The notes below the pieces were generated by a model, which ran no database searches, was not told the origin of the DNA, and saw only the letters and a program-made list of their open reading frames with translations. A stretch of DNA of 64,000 nucleotides, from the NCBI RefSeq assembly GCF_000614125.1, contig NZ_BAKJ01000011.1, positions 1 to 64,000 of the forward strand, written 5' to 3'. Of this stretch, positions 47,344 to 57,327 are shown piece by piece. How positions within the stretch are numbered: the first letter of the stretch is position 1; the number at the start of each line of letters is the position of its first letter. The position numbers and the translations under genes are program-made. This stretch comes from Bacteroides rodentium JCM 16496. Lineage in GTDB: Bacteria; Bacteroidota; Bacteroidia; Bacteroidales; Bacteroidaceae.

Positions 47344-47733
47344 ATGGAATATCCCTTGTTGCTTGAATTCCTTGACACCCGGTTGGAAGCTGCCCTCGAT
47401 CAGGAACGGTTCAATCGGCAGACCATTCACTTGTATCGGTGTGGCGATAGTTGGCTGGCGTTGGAATATTCGCCATGTCTGTTGGAAGAGCAATTCCATT
47501 ATAAGGACAAGAAACCGTTGATTTTCCACTTGAGGGACGGAAGGCGTGTGGTGATGGTGGAAGTTCCGGCCTCTTATGTAAGGAGGATCGCAGCAGGACA
47601 TGAGACCGGTCGGCAAGGAACGCGTTGGATGCCGGTCGTCGGGCAAGTGATTATGCCGGATGGAAGGAATGGATTCTGGATGACTGAGAAGGTCCGGAAA
47701 ACATCTGTCATGAGAGTTATTTATCATTTATAA
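47344..47733 (+). CDS. Conserved-looking protein of unknown function
   Basis: This 129-residue soluble protein (MEYPLLLEFLDTRLEAALDQ; YRCGDSWLALEYSP; WMPVVGQVIMPDGRNGFW) has no signal peptide. I do not recognise the family. It lies 12 bp after the YjbH gene and 24 bp before the lipoprotein gene, so it belongs to the same unit. Confidence 0.65.
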   Translation: MEYPLLLEFLDTRLEAALDQERFNRQTIHLYRCGDSWLALEYSPCLLEEQFHYKDKKPLIFHLRDGRRVVMVEVPASYVRRIAAGHETGRQGTRWMPVVGQVIMPDGRNGFWMTEKVRKTSVMRVIYHL

Positions 47734-47757
47734 TTAACATTTTAATTCATTTTATTT

Positions 47758-48948
47758 ATGTACAATTTTATGAAGAAAGGGGCTTTCATGCTCCTTGTTG
47801 CCTGCCTTGCGATGGGTATGGCAAGTTGTAGTGACGATGACCCCGATTACAGCAATGTAACCCCGCCTACAGTGGCTGTGACACATAGTATCAGCGGACG
47901 TGTGACAGGTGTTGACGGTGAGGGTATTTCGGCAACCGTTTCCATGGGCGGGACATCCGCAACGACTAAGGCGGACGGTACATTCGTGTTTGAAAATGTA
48001 GCCGCAGGTACTTATACCTTGAAGGCGGAAGCGGATGGCAAGGAGTCCAAAGAGACTTCCGTTACCGTGAGTGACGGGGACAGCAACAATCCGGTGTGGA
48101 ACGTGGCATTGAGCAATAAAGGAACTGCGATTAACGTAGAGCCGGACGGTTCTGCCAGCGGTGTTGTCACTTCCGAGACATTGAAAGGGAATGAGGATGG
48201 AGAGATAGAAATGACATTGACCGCCCCGGCAGGTGCCGTGGAAGCCGGTACGCAAATCATTGTCACTCCCATCTATTCAACGGATGAGGTTGAACAGGCC
48301 GCAGTTCGTTCTGCCGTTACGAAAGCGGTTGGAAGTACCTTGCTGATAGGTACGAGAGTCAGCAGTTCCAACGCGTCGGCCGAATTGCAGGAATCTGTGA
48401 CGTTAGAGTATGACGTGGATCCTGAGATAGCTGAAACCATCACCGCACAGAAATATGTGAACGGACAATGGGTGGATGCGGAATATACGGTAGGAACGGA
48501 CGGGAAAGTCACGGTGACAGTTGACCAGTTCACCTCCTACTCGTTGTTATGCAATGCCACCATCAGCTCATCGAAAACATCGGAGGCTGTCAGCTTCTCT
48601 CCCGACTCATGGGACAACCTGTACGGAAGCGGTGACATGGCTGTTTCATCTGCTTCCTATTCCTACAAGATCGGTACGGATATCAGTTCGTCCGGCACGA
48701 ACAAGATCACCGCTTACCTGATTGAGATCGTGGCACGTGCCGCAGGAGCAGGTGTGACAGAGGCAACTGGTACCTATCCCATCAATGTGACCCTGCCTGT
48801 CGGCACGGCCATGAGCATCAGCGGACAGCAGGAGGTAACCACGCTCACCGCATCCGCATTAGGTCGTAGCGTTTCCGGCAGGCAGTATGGGACGGTATCT
48901 GTCATAACCCGGTCTTGGAACCGCCAGCATACGGGTGGAACCGATTGA
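47758..48948 (+). CDS. Cell-surface lipoprotein with CarboxypepD-like domain
   Basis: This 396-residue lipoprotein has signal LLVACLAMGMASCSDDD with an acidic +2 stretch typical of surface-exposed Bacteroides lipoproteins. A carboxypeptidase-regulatory-like beta-sandwich follows (HSISGRVTGVDGEGISATVS, GTFVFENVAAGTYTLKAEAD) and then a Thr/Ser-rich region. It may bind the glycan at the surface. The last residues (SWNRQHTGGTD) are followed by a strong terminator. Confidence 0.8.
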   Translation: MYNFMKKGAFMLLVACLAMGMASCSDDDPDYSNVTPPTVAVTHSISGRVTGVDGEGISATVSMGGTSATTKADGTFVFENVAAGTYTLKAEADGKESKETSVTVSDGDSNNPVWNVALSNKGTAINVEPDGSASGVVTSETLKGNEDGEIEMTLTAPAGAVEAGTQIIVTPIYSTDEVEQAAVRSAVTKAVGSTLLIGTRVSSSNASAELQESVTLEYDVDPEIAETITAQKYVNGQWVDAEYTVGTDGKVTVTVDQFTSYSLLCNATISSSKTSEAVSFSPDSWDNLYGSGDMAVSSASYSYKIGTDISSSGTNKITAYLIEIVARAAGAGVTEATGTYPINVTLPVGTAMSISGQQEVTTLTASALGRSVSGRQYGTVSVITRSWNRQHTGGTD

Positions 48949-48990
48949 CAGAACCGGTGTAAGATTAGCCTTTCATTCATCCCGATACGG

Positions 48991-49032
48991 AAGCCCCTGT
49001 CTGAACCCGGTCACCGGAGGAGACAGGGGCTT
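48991..49032 (+). terminator. Rho-independent terminator of the polysaccharide operon
   Basis: AAGCCCCTGTCT (48991-49002) pairs perfectly with AGACAGGGGCTT (49021-49032), followed by T-rich sequence. It closes the biosynthesis operon before the regulatory genes. Confidence 0.88.
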
Positions 49033-49063
49033 TTTCTATATTTTATCTATCCATTGATTTTTT

Positions 49064-51415
49064 ATGGAAACAGGGAATATCTCATTGCAGTATAAGGTAC
49101 TTCTAGGATACATGATATTGGTCGTGGCCGTTTGCGGCATGGTTTCCATCCTGTTATACGAACGTGACCGTATGCGTACGATAAGATCGGAGACAGCGGA
49201 GATACGCCGGATTTGGCATGATATCAGTACGGCCCATCGCCATATCACCGAACTTGCCACCGACGGGGAGTCCGTCATTGTCTGGGAGGATGCCGACTTC
49301 CGTGACTACCATGGAAAGCGCCTGCATACGGACAGCCTGCTGCAAACATTGAAATCGAGTTGTGGCATGTTTGTCCTGCCCGGACAGATCGATTCTTTAT
49401 GTCATTTACTGGAGGCCAAGGAAGAGCATCTGTCCCACATCATGAAAGCCATCGCCCAGCTGGAGGAGGCAGACAGCCTGCTCGCAAACCGTCTGCCAGT
49501 CGTTGCCAGGGAAGCGGTCCGCATCCGGACGGTCACCCGGAGGAAGACAGGTGTCGCTGGCTGGCTCGGGGGGAAAAAGAGTGTACAGGTCCTCGAACCG
49601 TCGGAAGGGCTACGGGAATTGAATGACAGGCTGGTTGCCATGCAGGAGGAACGTAACCGCCGAATAAATGCATATGCGGACAGCCTGCGCAGGCAGAACA
49701 GGACATTGAACCAGAAACTGCACGTGCTCGTCACCCATCTTGACGGGCAAGCGCAGGCGGCGTTCATCAGTCGTGAGGAAAAAATCACGGAAGCCGGAGA
49801 TTTTTCTTTCAAGCTGTTTGTCTTGGTAATCGTCTCCGCTTCCTCCTTGCTATTCATCTCGTTCCTGATCATACGGCATGACATCAGGAAAGAAAGGGAA
49901 GGGCGGGCACAGCTCCAAAGGATAAACCGTGAGAACGAGGAACTGCTCGGTATGCGTAAACAGATCATCCTGACCATCTCGCACGATATACGGGGACCAT
50001 TGGGCAATATCAGCAACTGTGTGGAGCTGGCCTCGGAAACCCGTGAGAAGAAAAAACGGGAAGGCTATCTGGAGAACATCCGCCATTCCTGCCGCCATAT
50101 ACTGAATCTGGTGAACAACCTGATGGATGTCTATAGGATCAATGAGACCAGGGATACCCGTAATGAGATCCCTTTCCGTTTGGGCAGCCTGCTAGACAAC
50201 ATATCGGAGGAATACGCCCGGAAAGCGGCCGGCCAGGCCCTGCTGTTCGAGAGGTGTCATGAGATTGTCAACAATATCACGGTGAGAGGAGATGCCGACA
50301 AGCTGGAACAGATACTGGACAATCTGCTGACAAACGCCATCAAGTTCACCCCGTCCGGTACGGTCCGTTTCCATACCGGATATGCGGAAGGCAGGTTGCA
50401 TGTGGAGGTAGGCGATACCGGTATCGGCATGGACAGGGAGACACTGGAGCGTGTCTTCCGTCCGTTCGAGCGTGCGGCGCAGGAGATAAACTCTGAAGGG
50501 TTCGGTCTGGGGCTCTTTATCACGAAAGGCCTTGTGAAGGTGCTGGACGGAAACATAGACGTGGAGAGCCGGCCGGGCAAGGGCACGATATTCCGCCTGA
50601 CGTTTCCTCTTCCGGAAACAACGGAGGATCCGGAAACGGAGGAGTTCCAGGTACAGTCCGCCATGGTACTTCCCAAGCGTGTGCTGGTAGTGGATGATGA
50701 CAGCATCCTTTTGAGAATAACGGAAGACATGCTCGGACGCCACGGCGTGGAATGCACGACCTGCCAGAGCGTAAAAGAGGCGGTTCTCGCGCTCGACCGT
50801 CTGGATTACGATCTGGTGTTGACAGACATACAGATGCCCGTGACCGACGGTTTCGGCCTGTTGAAATTGCTGCGCGGTTCGGATATCGGAAATTCCCGTA
50901 CCATCCCTGTCGCCGTCATGACGGCACGGGGTGACGGCGACTCGGGTGTCTATGCGAGGTCCGGTTTTTGCGGTTGCATACACAAGCCTTTCTCCTCAAA
51001 AGGACTGCTGGCCTTTCTTTCCTCCGTAATGGCAGGCAGAGCTGCCGGTGCGTCCCCGTTTGATTATTCCCGTCTGATGGAAAGTACGGACGACCGCCGG
51101 CATATGTTCGGGCTTGTCATGAAAGAGTCGGAAAAGGATCTGGCCGAACTGGAAGGGGCAATGGAGGGGATGGACCGTGAGGCCATGCGGAGGACCGTGC
51201 ACCGGATGGCTCCGGTCTGGGAATTGCTGGGAGCCGGTGACGTGTTGTCGGACTACCGGAAAATCCTGCATGACAAGGCCGCAGGCGACGAGACGGTCAG
51301 AGGGCACACCTTGAGGGTTATGGAGCAGATACGGACACTGATGGATGAGGTGAATAATGAATTAGAGAAAAGGGATGACGGGAATGAAAAAGACCTTACT
51401 GGTCGTGGAGGATAA
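49064..51415 (+). CDS. Hybrid sensor histidine kinase with REC and HPt domains
   Basis: This 783-residue protein has a first span (VLLGYMILVVAVCGMVSILL), a periplasmic helical sensor, and a second span (FVLVIVSASSLLFISFLII). A HisKA domain follows with H307 (TISHDIRGPLGN), then an ATPase domain (LLTNAIKFTPSG, VGDTGIGMD, GFGLGLFITKGL). A receiver domain has D588 (LVLTDIQMPVTDGFG), and a C-terminal HPt-like domain has H713 (TVHRMAPVWE). This layout passes phosphate His-Asp-His to a separate regulator, here the adjacent NtrC-type gene, which overlaps it by about 30 bp. Confidence 0.92.
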   Translation: METGNISLQYKVLLGYMILVVAVCGMVSILLYERDRMRTIRSETAEIRRIWHDISTAHRHITELATDGESVIVWEDADFRDYHGKRLHTDSLLQTLKSSCGMFVLPGQIDSLCHLLEAKEEHLSHIMKAIAQLEEADSLLANRLPVVAREAVRIRTVTRRKTGVAGWLGGKKSVQVLEPSEGLRELNDRLVAMQEERNRRINAYADSLRRQNRTLNQKLHVLVTHLDGQAQAAFISREEKITEAGDFSFKLFVLVIVSASSLLFISFLIIRHDIRKEREGRAQLQRINRENEELLGMRKQIILTISHDIRGPLGNISNCVELASETREKKKREGYLENIRHSCRHILNLVNNLMDVYRINETRDTRNEIPFRLGSLLDNISEEYARKAAGQALLFERCHEIVNNITVRGDADKLEQILDNLLTNAIKFTPSGTVRFHTGYAEGRLHVEVGDTGIGMDRETLERVFRPFERAAQEINSEGFGLGLFITKGLVKVLDGNIDVESRPGKGTIFRLTFPLPETTEDPETEEFQVQSAMVLPKRVLVVDDDSILLRITEDMLGRHGVECTTCQSVKEAVLALDRLDYDLVLTDIQMPVTDGFGLLKLLRGSDIGNSRTIPVAVMTARGDGDSGVYARSGFCGCIHKPFSSKGLLAFLSSVMAGRAAGASPFDYSRLMESTDDRRHMFGLVMKESEKDLAELEGAMEGMDREAMRRTVHRMAPVWELLGAGDVLSDYRKILHDKAAGDETVRGHTLRVMEQIRTLMDEVNNELEKRDDGNEKDLTGRGG

Positions 51416-52688
51416 CCTGATCCTCTGCGATATTCTTGAGAAATGGCTGCTGAAAGCCGGTTATGGAGTATTGACGGCCACGGACGAGCCTTCGGCACGC
51501 CGAAAAATCAAAGGGAACGACGTGGCGCTGGTGCTGACGGATGTCCGCCTCCCCGAAGGGGATGGCATCAGCCTGCTGGAATGGAGCGTGTCCCAAGGGT
51601 TACACATCCCTTTTGTGGTGATGACCGAATATGCCTCCATTGCGGATGCGGTGCGTGCCGTCAAATTGGGTGCGAAAGACTACTTGCCCAAGCCTGTCCA
51701 TGAGGAACAACTGATGGAACTGTTACGGGGATTGGTCGGCCTGCCAGTTTCCGTTCCCCCGAGGAAATCATTCATGAAAAGGTTTAGCGTGGCGGTCCGG
51801 GAGACCGAACGGATAGCTTGTCGTGTGGCTCCCCTGGATTGTTCCGTCATGATCCTTGGACCGAATGGTAGCGGAAAAGAATCTGTCGCGCAGCTGATCC
51901 AACGGCATAGCGGACGTAAGGACAAGCCTTTTGTGGCGGTGAACTGCGGTTGTATCCGGGGGGAACTCGCCGCATCGGAGTTTTTCGGTCACGTGCAGGG
52001 GGCGTTTACCGACGCGAAAAAGGATACCGCCGGCTATTTTGAGGCGGCCCGGGGCGGTACGCTCTTTCTTGACGAGATCGGAAACATGCCTCCTGAAATG
52101 CAGACACTGCTACTCAGGGTATTGCAGGAAAGAGTGTATTGTCCGGTGGGCAGCCGCAAAGAACTTGAAGCCGATGTACGGATATTGTCGGCCACCAACG
52201 AGGATATGGAGCGTGCCATACGGGAGGGGCGTTTCCGGGAGGATCTGTACTACCGTCTCGCCGAGTTTGAGATATGCCAGCCCTCCCTCTCCGAATGTCC
52301 GGAGGATATATTGCCGTTGGCGGATTTCTTCCGTAAGCGACATTCAGAAGAGATACGTGTGGAAACCTCCGGTTTTACCGAACAAGCCAGAATCTCCATG
52401 CTTTCCCACTCATGGCCGGGCAATGTACGTGAACTCGGTAACCGGGTAAGGCGTGCCGTATTGCTGGCGGAATCCCCCTCGTTAACCCACAGAGATTTGG
52501 GTCTTGAGGCGGCCGTTTGTAAAACAGGTGGAAAATGCAAGAAAGGCTTGATGGAAGAAGCGGAAGAGAAAGAACGAATAAGGAAGATCCTGGAAGAATG
52601 TGGAGGTAAGATCAGCCGTGCGGCAAAAATGCTGGGGATGAGCCGTCCGACACTATACAAGAAAATGGAAATGTATGGATTGAGATAG
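51384..52688 (+). CDS. NtrC-family sigma-54-dependent response regulator
   Basis: This 434-residue regulator has a receiver domain with D53 (LVLTDVRLPEGDG), an AAA+ domain with Walker A GPNGSGKES, the sigma-54 contact loop GAFTDA (a variant of GAFTGA) and FLDEIGNMP, and a Fis-type HTH (GKISRAAKMLGMSRPTLYKK). It should activate sigma-54 promoters when phosphorylated by the kinase before it. I found no clear -24/-12 sequence upstream of the genes here, so the target may lie elsewhere. Start could be 51375 or 51384. Confidence 0.92.
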   Translation: MKKTLLVVEDNLILCDILEKWLLKAGYGVLTATDEPSARRKIKGNDVALVLTDVRLPEGDGISLLEWSVSQGLHIPFVVMTEYASIADAVRAVKLGAKDYLPKPVHEEQLMELLRGLVGLPVSVPPRKSFMKRFSVAVRETERIACRVAPLDCSVMILGPNGSGKESVAQLIQRHSGRKDKPFVAVNCGCIRGELAASEFFGHVQGAFTDAKKDTAGYFEAARGGTLFLDEIGNMPPEMQTLLLRVLQERVYCPVGSRKELEADVRILSATNEDMERAIREGRFREDLYYRLAEFEICQPSLSECPEDILPLADFFRKRHSEEIRVETSGFTEQARISMLSHSWPGNVRELGNRVRRAVLLAESPSLTHRDLGLEAAVCKTGGKCKKGLMEEAEEKERIRKILEECGGKISRAAKMLGMSRPTLYKKMEMYGLR

Positions 52689-53176
52689 AATTTTCATATG
52701 TTTCGTTCATATATAAGCCGGCAGATTCCGTTGGAGAAAGTTTTGCGGCCAGGAAGTTTCCAGCGGGCAGGCTGGAATTCTTCCGTCAGGGGGGATTCCG
52801 CCACCATAAGAAAGGGGTAGCGGATAAAGTACCGTCTCGTCCACCAGATTATACCGGAAAAGTCCATCGGCATATTCCGCGCTACCTCCATCTCCTACTC
52901 CTGCCAGATAAATGCAATCCTTGTCGTGCTTTTACCTTACATTCGGCAAGGGACATTCAGTAAATCCTATAAAATTAGTCAACTGATTCATACTTACAGT
53001 ATTGTGAATTAGTTGTTTTTTTGTATCTTTCGATATTCCCCCGCAAATAAGGTTTGACAGCCAAAACGGGGGGGGAATATCCAAACTAAGATATGGCGAG
53101 GATACAAAATATTTCAGAGATTCATCCTACTTTGGGATTTACAGAATTCGAATTTCTTCAATTACCCATGCACTTG
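52689..53176. other. Cargo/backbone junction without a clear gene
   Basis: A minus-strand frame (52694-52891, WWTRRYFIRYPFLMVAESPL) looks like the tail of some protein but has no start and no recognised family. GATATTCCCCC (53032-53042) and GGGGGAATATC (53071-53081) form an inverted repeat, followed by a 29-codon plus-strand stub (from 53093, MARIQNISEIHPTLGFTEFE) that reads like a truncated transposase start. This is probably scar sequence at the right end of the cargo. Confidence 0.4.
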
Positions 53177-55212
53177 TCATGATTTGTCGGGTTCCTTTCC
53201 TTTTTCGCTTTCCAGACCCAGTCGTTTACGGAGTTCCGGGTCATTTTTGATGCGCCGCATCTCCTCATTGATAATAGCCTGTGCGTCCGCCTTGATCTGG
53301 TCGTAATTGCGTTGTATCTGTTGCATCATGATGTCGTTACCGTTCCTGTCCTTGAAGTCGTTGATGACCGGGACTCTCTGATAAGCCTTTTCTTCCGCGC
53401 TGATCCTGGCATGGTCTACGACGATTTCGGCATGAAATATTTTCTGTTCTATCCTCTCATCGAAATTATCCGCCACAGCTCCGACAAACGTGCCTTGCGA
53501 GAGGTTGGCAATCTTGGATGCCGGAATAAGCGAGTCAAGCTGTGTGTTGATGGAGGTGGATACGTCCTGACGGTTGATGGAAACGGACTGACGCTGTTGG
53601 AGCACTTTGCCGAAGCGCTCTGAAAGCGTTTTTGCGGTTTCCCCGACTACCTGTCCGCTGAAAATATTCCCCACCGTGTTCTGGATGACCTTGGATTCCT
53701 TTTCACCGTAATCGCGTGTCAGCTGGCTGAAATCCTGAAAACCCAGAAGCACGCCCACCTTGTTGCTTCTCGCCGTCGCGATTAGGTTGTCAAGCCCACG
53801 GAAATAGATGGTGGGAAGCTCGTCGATGATGACGGCGCATTTAAGCTGTCTTTTCTTGTTGATAAGCTTGACGATACGGGAATTGTATAATCCGAGCGCT
53901 GCCGAATAAATGTTCTGCCTGTCCGGATTGTTGCCCACACAGAGCAGTTTGGGTTCTTTCGGATTGTTGATATCCAATGAGAAATCATTACCGGTCATCA
54001 CCCAGTAGAGTTGTGGGGAGATCATGCGCGTAAGGGGTATTTTTGCCGAGGCTATCTGGCCCTGGAGCTGGTCCTGGGCATTTCCTTTCCATGCGTCCAT
54101 GAAGGGGGAAAGATAGTTTTCCAGCTCCGGATAAGAGGTCAGGATGGTGAACAGATCCGAGTAGGGCTTGTTGAGCAGTTCCACCGCGTGGGGAAACGTA
54201 CAGTAAATGCCGTTCTTGTAAATCTTTAAATACCAGATTATTGCCGCGAGCAGAATGATGGGGGACTCCACGAAGAAGTCCCCCTGTTTTTCGATCCAGG
54301 TGCGGTTGAGGTTGAGCATTATCGTATAGCTCGCCTCATACGCGTCGGATATGTCCGTCATGAATTCCGGATTGATGGGATTGCAACGGTGCGACCTGCG
54401 TGGATCATCGAAATTGATGACATAGAACCGGGGCTTGACCTCGTATTTGTCCATATTCTTCAATAACGAGTTATAGGCGATGGTGGACAGGTCGTCAAAC
54501 TTGTAATCGTAGATGTAGATCGCGAAGCCCTTGGCGATAAGCTGGCGGATGTAGCTGTTGACTATCGCGTAGGACTTGCCGCTGCCCGGCGTCCCGATAA
54601 CCATGCAGGCTCGAAAAATATTGACTATGTTGGCAAATCCATTATGCCACCGCCTGTTATAATAAAATCTTGTAGGGAGATTCACCGAATACTCGTTCTC
54701 GATCAGACGGGTTTCCTGCATGAAACTCTCGTTCTCCATGTTGAAGACGTCCTCCATGAGGTTGTGCTTATGGAGCCGGCTCATCCACAGACCCGCCATC
54801 AACAGGCCAAGATAACCCGCGGTAAGCGTGCAGATATACAATATGGAGCCCACCGTGTGTGGCAAAGATAGCTCAAGCAGCCACCAGTTCAGAAAAAACA
54901 GCACGCTTCCAGCCACCAGGGCCGTATAGATCTTGTGCCAGGTGATTTTTTCCCCTTTGATCCCATGCGTGCCCAGACAGGAGGTGGCCAGCAAAAGCAC
55001 CGCCAGCAGCTTGGTCCAGAGGATACAGTTGAAAACACCGGTCGTGTTGTTGAAGTTTACCAGAATCCGGTCTATCACCTCAAGGTTCAGATGCCATGCG
55101 GTGATACTTGGATAGCAGTACACATAAACGTGTACCACCAAAAGAAAAATACTCACGGCCCTGCCGAACTCCATTATCTTGGCGAGAGCCTCAAATCGTC
55201 TTCCTGTTGCAT
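53177..55212 (-). CDS. mobC: MobC, TraG/VirD4-type coupling protein, frame-broken start
   Basis: This coupling ATPase brings the relaxase-DNA complex to the transfer channel. Membrane spans fill the first 130 residues; Walker A is MVIGTPGSGKSYAI and Walker B lies in CAVIIDELPTIYFRG. The open frame starts at 55174; the natural ATG at 55212 reads MQQEDDLRLSAKIMEFGRAV if one G is restored near 55182, giving 678 residues. It is last in a leftward mobA-mobB-mobC operon. Confidence 0.9.
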
Positions 55213-55248
55213 AAAAATTGTGGATAAACGGGTTGATACTTGTTTTGT

Positions 55249-56503
55249 CTAAATGCCACGTGACTTACGCCCGGCTTTCTTCTTTTTCTTCATGCGGCGT
55301 GCGAAAGCCTCCTCCTCGTAATCCCGCAGATTGGTTTCCATGGAAAGGATACCCGCTGCCAGTTCGAGCGCACTTTCCTGTCCGTCCTTGTAACGATGAT
55401 GCCGCCAGAGCTCCGCGGCGGTATGTCCGTCCCGTTCATTTGCGGATATGCCCTCCAACCATTTGAAATAGTCGTTGAACGCATTTGCGGAAAACTCCTT
55501 GCCCATGCGTGAGCCGTTGAACACCTCCCGGCGGTTGTGGTCAATGAAGGTGACACCGTAGATACGTCCCCGCTCATTCTCACGGAAGACCACATCGATA
55601 CGGTTTTGCCCGAGCAGTTCCACAAACCGTTTCCGTGAATCCGCCAGCCGCAAGGCACGGGCGATGTCCCCCTGTATGGACGGTGCCCGTTTCCCTTCCT
55701 TGAGGCTTTCAGGTTCATCAGCATCCGCTTTTCCAACTGTTCATTTCCGAAGCGTTTCCCAAATCGGGAACTCTTGAACGGCGGACTGACCACCCTGCCG
55801 GTATCATCCGTGGCCGAATAGACAATGCCGGTGTATGATACACCATTGTATTCTCCCCTGACCTGTTTCGCCTCGATGTTGAGCGTGGACAGTAGCGCGC
55901 TATATTCCCCGAAGGTCTGGAAACGGTAGCTTTCCAGCACGGCCTTAAGGGTATTGCCTACCTGATGGCGGACATCTCCCAAGGAGCGTCCACCTTCCTT
56001 AGTTCCGCTTTCGGATTCCGCCTTTCCACATCCGCTCCGTTCCGCAGGCCGAAATCCGCTTCCAGTTCCCGGCAGGCGGTCATGGAACGCCGGTGCTCGT
56101 AGGCATCGCTGATCTTTTTCCCCTGTTCATCCACACATACACTGACGATATGGATGTGGGTATTGTGTGTATCGGCATGTTTGTAGGTGATGTAAGGCTG
56201 GTTCCCATACCCCATCTTCCGCATATAACGCTCCGCCAGTTCTGCCAGCCGCCCGTCAGTCAGCTGGTCTTCCGGTGCCGGTGAGAGGGAGATGTGCAGG
56301 ACGGGCTTCTCCGTGTTGCGGTTTGCCAGCAGGTAGTTCTCGAAAGAGAGCAATGCCATGCGTATGTCCCCGCTCGGCAACCCCAGCCGGTCGGAGATCA
56401 TACGGCTGCCGGAAAGGATCTCAGCCGTACCAGCCGCTACCTTGTCGTAGTTATAGGCAAGCACCCCGTAAAGACTCATGCCATGACTTATTTTTGCAAC
56501 CAT
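55249..56503 (-). CDS. mobB: MobB relaxase, two frame breaks
   Basis: The relaxase nicks oriT and pilots the strand. The N-terminal part (55958-56503) carries the histidine triad HNTHIHIVSV and starts MVAKISHGMSLYGVLAYNYD. Losses of one T near 55981 and one A near 55709 split the gene into three frames; the parts continue as GDVRHQVGNTLKAVLESY and LADSRKRFVELLG down to RKSRGI. Restored length is 418 residues, normal for MobB. It overlaps mobA by 16 bp. Confidence 0.88.
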
Positions 56504-56915
56504 TTCCGCTCGTATTCCTGGGTTAGCGCCATGACCTTTTTACAGACGAGCATCAGCTCGAGGCTCAACCTTTCCAGTTTATAGAGCAATGCCCTCGCCC
56601 GTTTCTCCCCGAAATTGTTCTTCAAGGCACGTACACCTGGTTGTAGTTATTGCCGACAGCCTGGAACTGTTTGTGGAATTCTGTCAGCCTGATGTAATAG
56701 TCCATCGTCGCCTTGTCTATTTTCACGACCTTTATCTGTCCCGAGAAGATGGATTTCTTGATGAACAGCGTGAGGTTGCCGACTCCCGAATCCGCCAGCA
56801 ACTTTTCAAATCTTGTGTTCTCCTCGGCGTTCAGGCGGAAACTGTACTTGCGGTCCGCCGGATCACTTTTGGGCTTTCTGCCCGTCCTTGTCCCTGTTGT
56901 TCTCTCCATACACAT
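56488..56915 (-). CDS. mobA: MobA relaxosome accessory protein, frame-broken end
   Basis: This about 142-residue protein has a ribbon-helix-helix-like region (KYSFRLNAEENTRFEKLLAD) and the MobC/relaxosome-type stretch YYIRLTEFHKQFQAVGNNYN. The frame stops at 56622. One G restored near 56634 continues it as RALKNNFGEKRARALLYKLE to KWLQK at 56488. I take ATG 56915 or 56909 (MERTTGTRTGRK); the longer frame to 57101 translates the presumed oriT. It probably helps the relaxase bind oriT. Confidence 0.82.
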
Positions 56916-56974
56916 GAGATTTTTGGTTTGTACTTTTTTTCTCTTCCGGAATCCGCGACTTTGGAGCGGATTCC

Positions 56975-57065
56975 CCCGCCCCTCTGGGCGGGCAAGTTGG
57001 TTCTTGTCGGACAAAAGACTTTTTGTCGGACAAGGACACAACTTGCTCTGTTCGCTTGAACAGAG
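56975..57065. other. Candidate oriT region
   Basis: Upstream of mobA lie a hairpin CCCGCCC/GGGCGGG (56975-56992), two direct copies of TTGTCGGACAA (57004-57014 and 57023-57033, 19 bp apart) and a hairpin CTCTGTTC-GCTT-GAACAGAG (57046-57065). Position next to the relaxosome genes and the mix of direct and inverted repeats fit an origin of transfer; the nick site is not identified. Confidence 0.5.
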
Positions 57066-57199
57066 AATCCTCCTATGGTCGGATTGCCGCGCGACGTTCA
57101 CGGTGTGCTGTGGTCCGGCGAAGTCAGTTCCTTTCCATTGTCTGATTCCGATTTTGCAAAATTAGACAGTGATAACCGATTGGTAAACAGCGTTTGATA

Positions 57200-57236
57200 T
57201 GACATTTGATGACATCTGACGACATCTGATGTCAGG
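57200..57236 (+). promoter_or_regulatory. 10-bp repeat array 4
   Basis: GACATTTGAT, GACATCTGAC, GACATCTGAT and GTCAGG follow at 10-bp steps between the mob and tra operons, facing the ParA/tra side. Confidence 0.6.
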
Positions 57237-57327
57237 TAGGGGAAATGTTGGCGGAAGTTTCAAGAATAGCCGCTACTTTTGGCACAGTGCATGAGGGCAT
57301 ACATTGGAACATTGTCCTGTAAGATGT

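Noticed and set aside
57200..57236. CRISPR-like short repeats
   Set aside because: The units are 10 bp with no spacers and recur at five separate promoters, so they are binding-site arrays.
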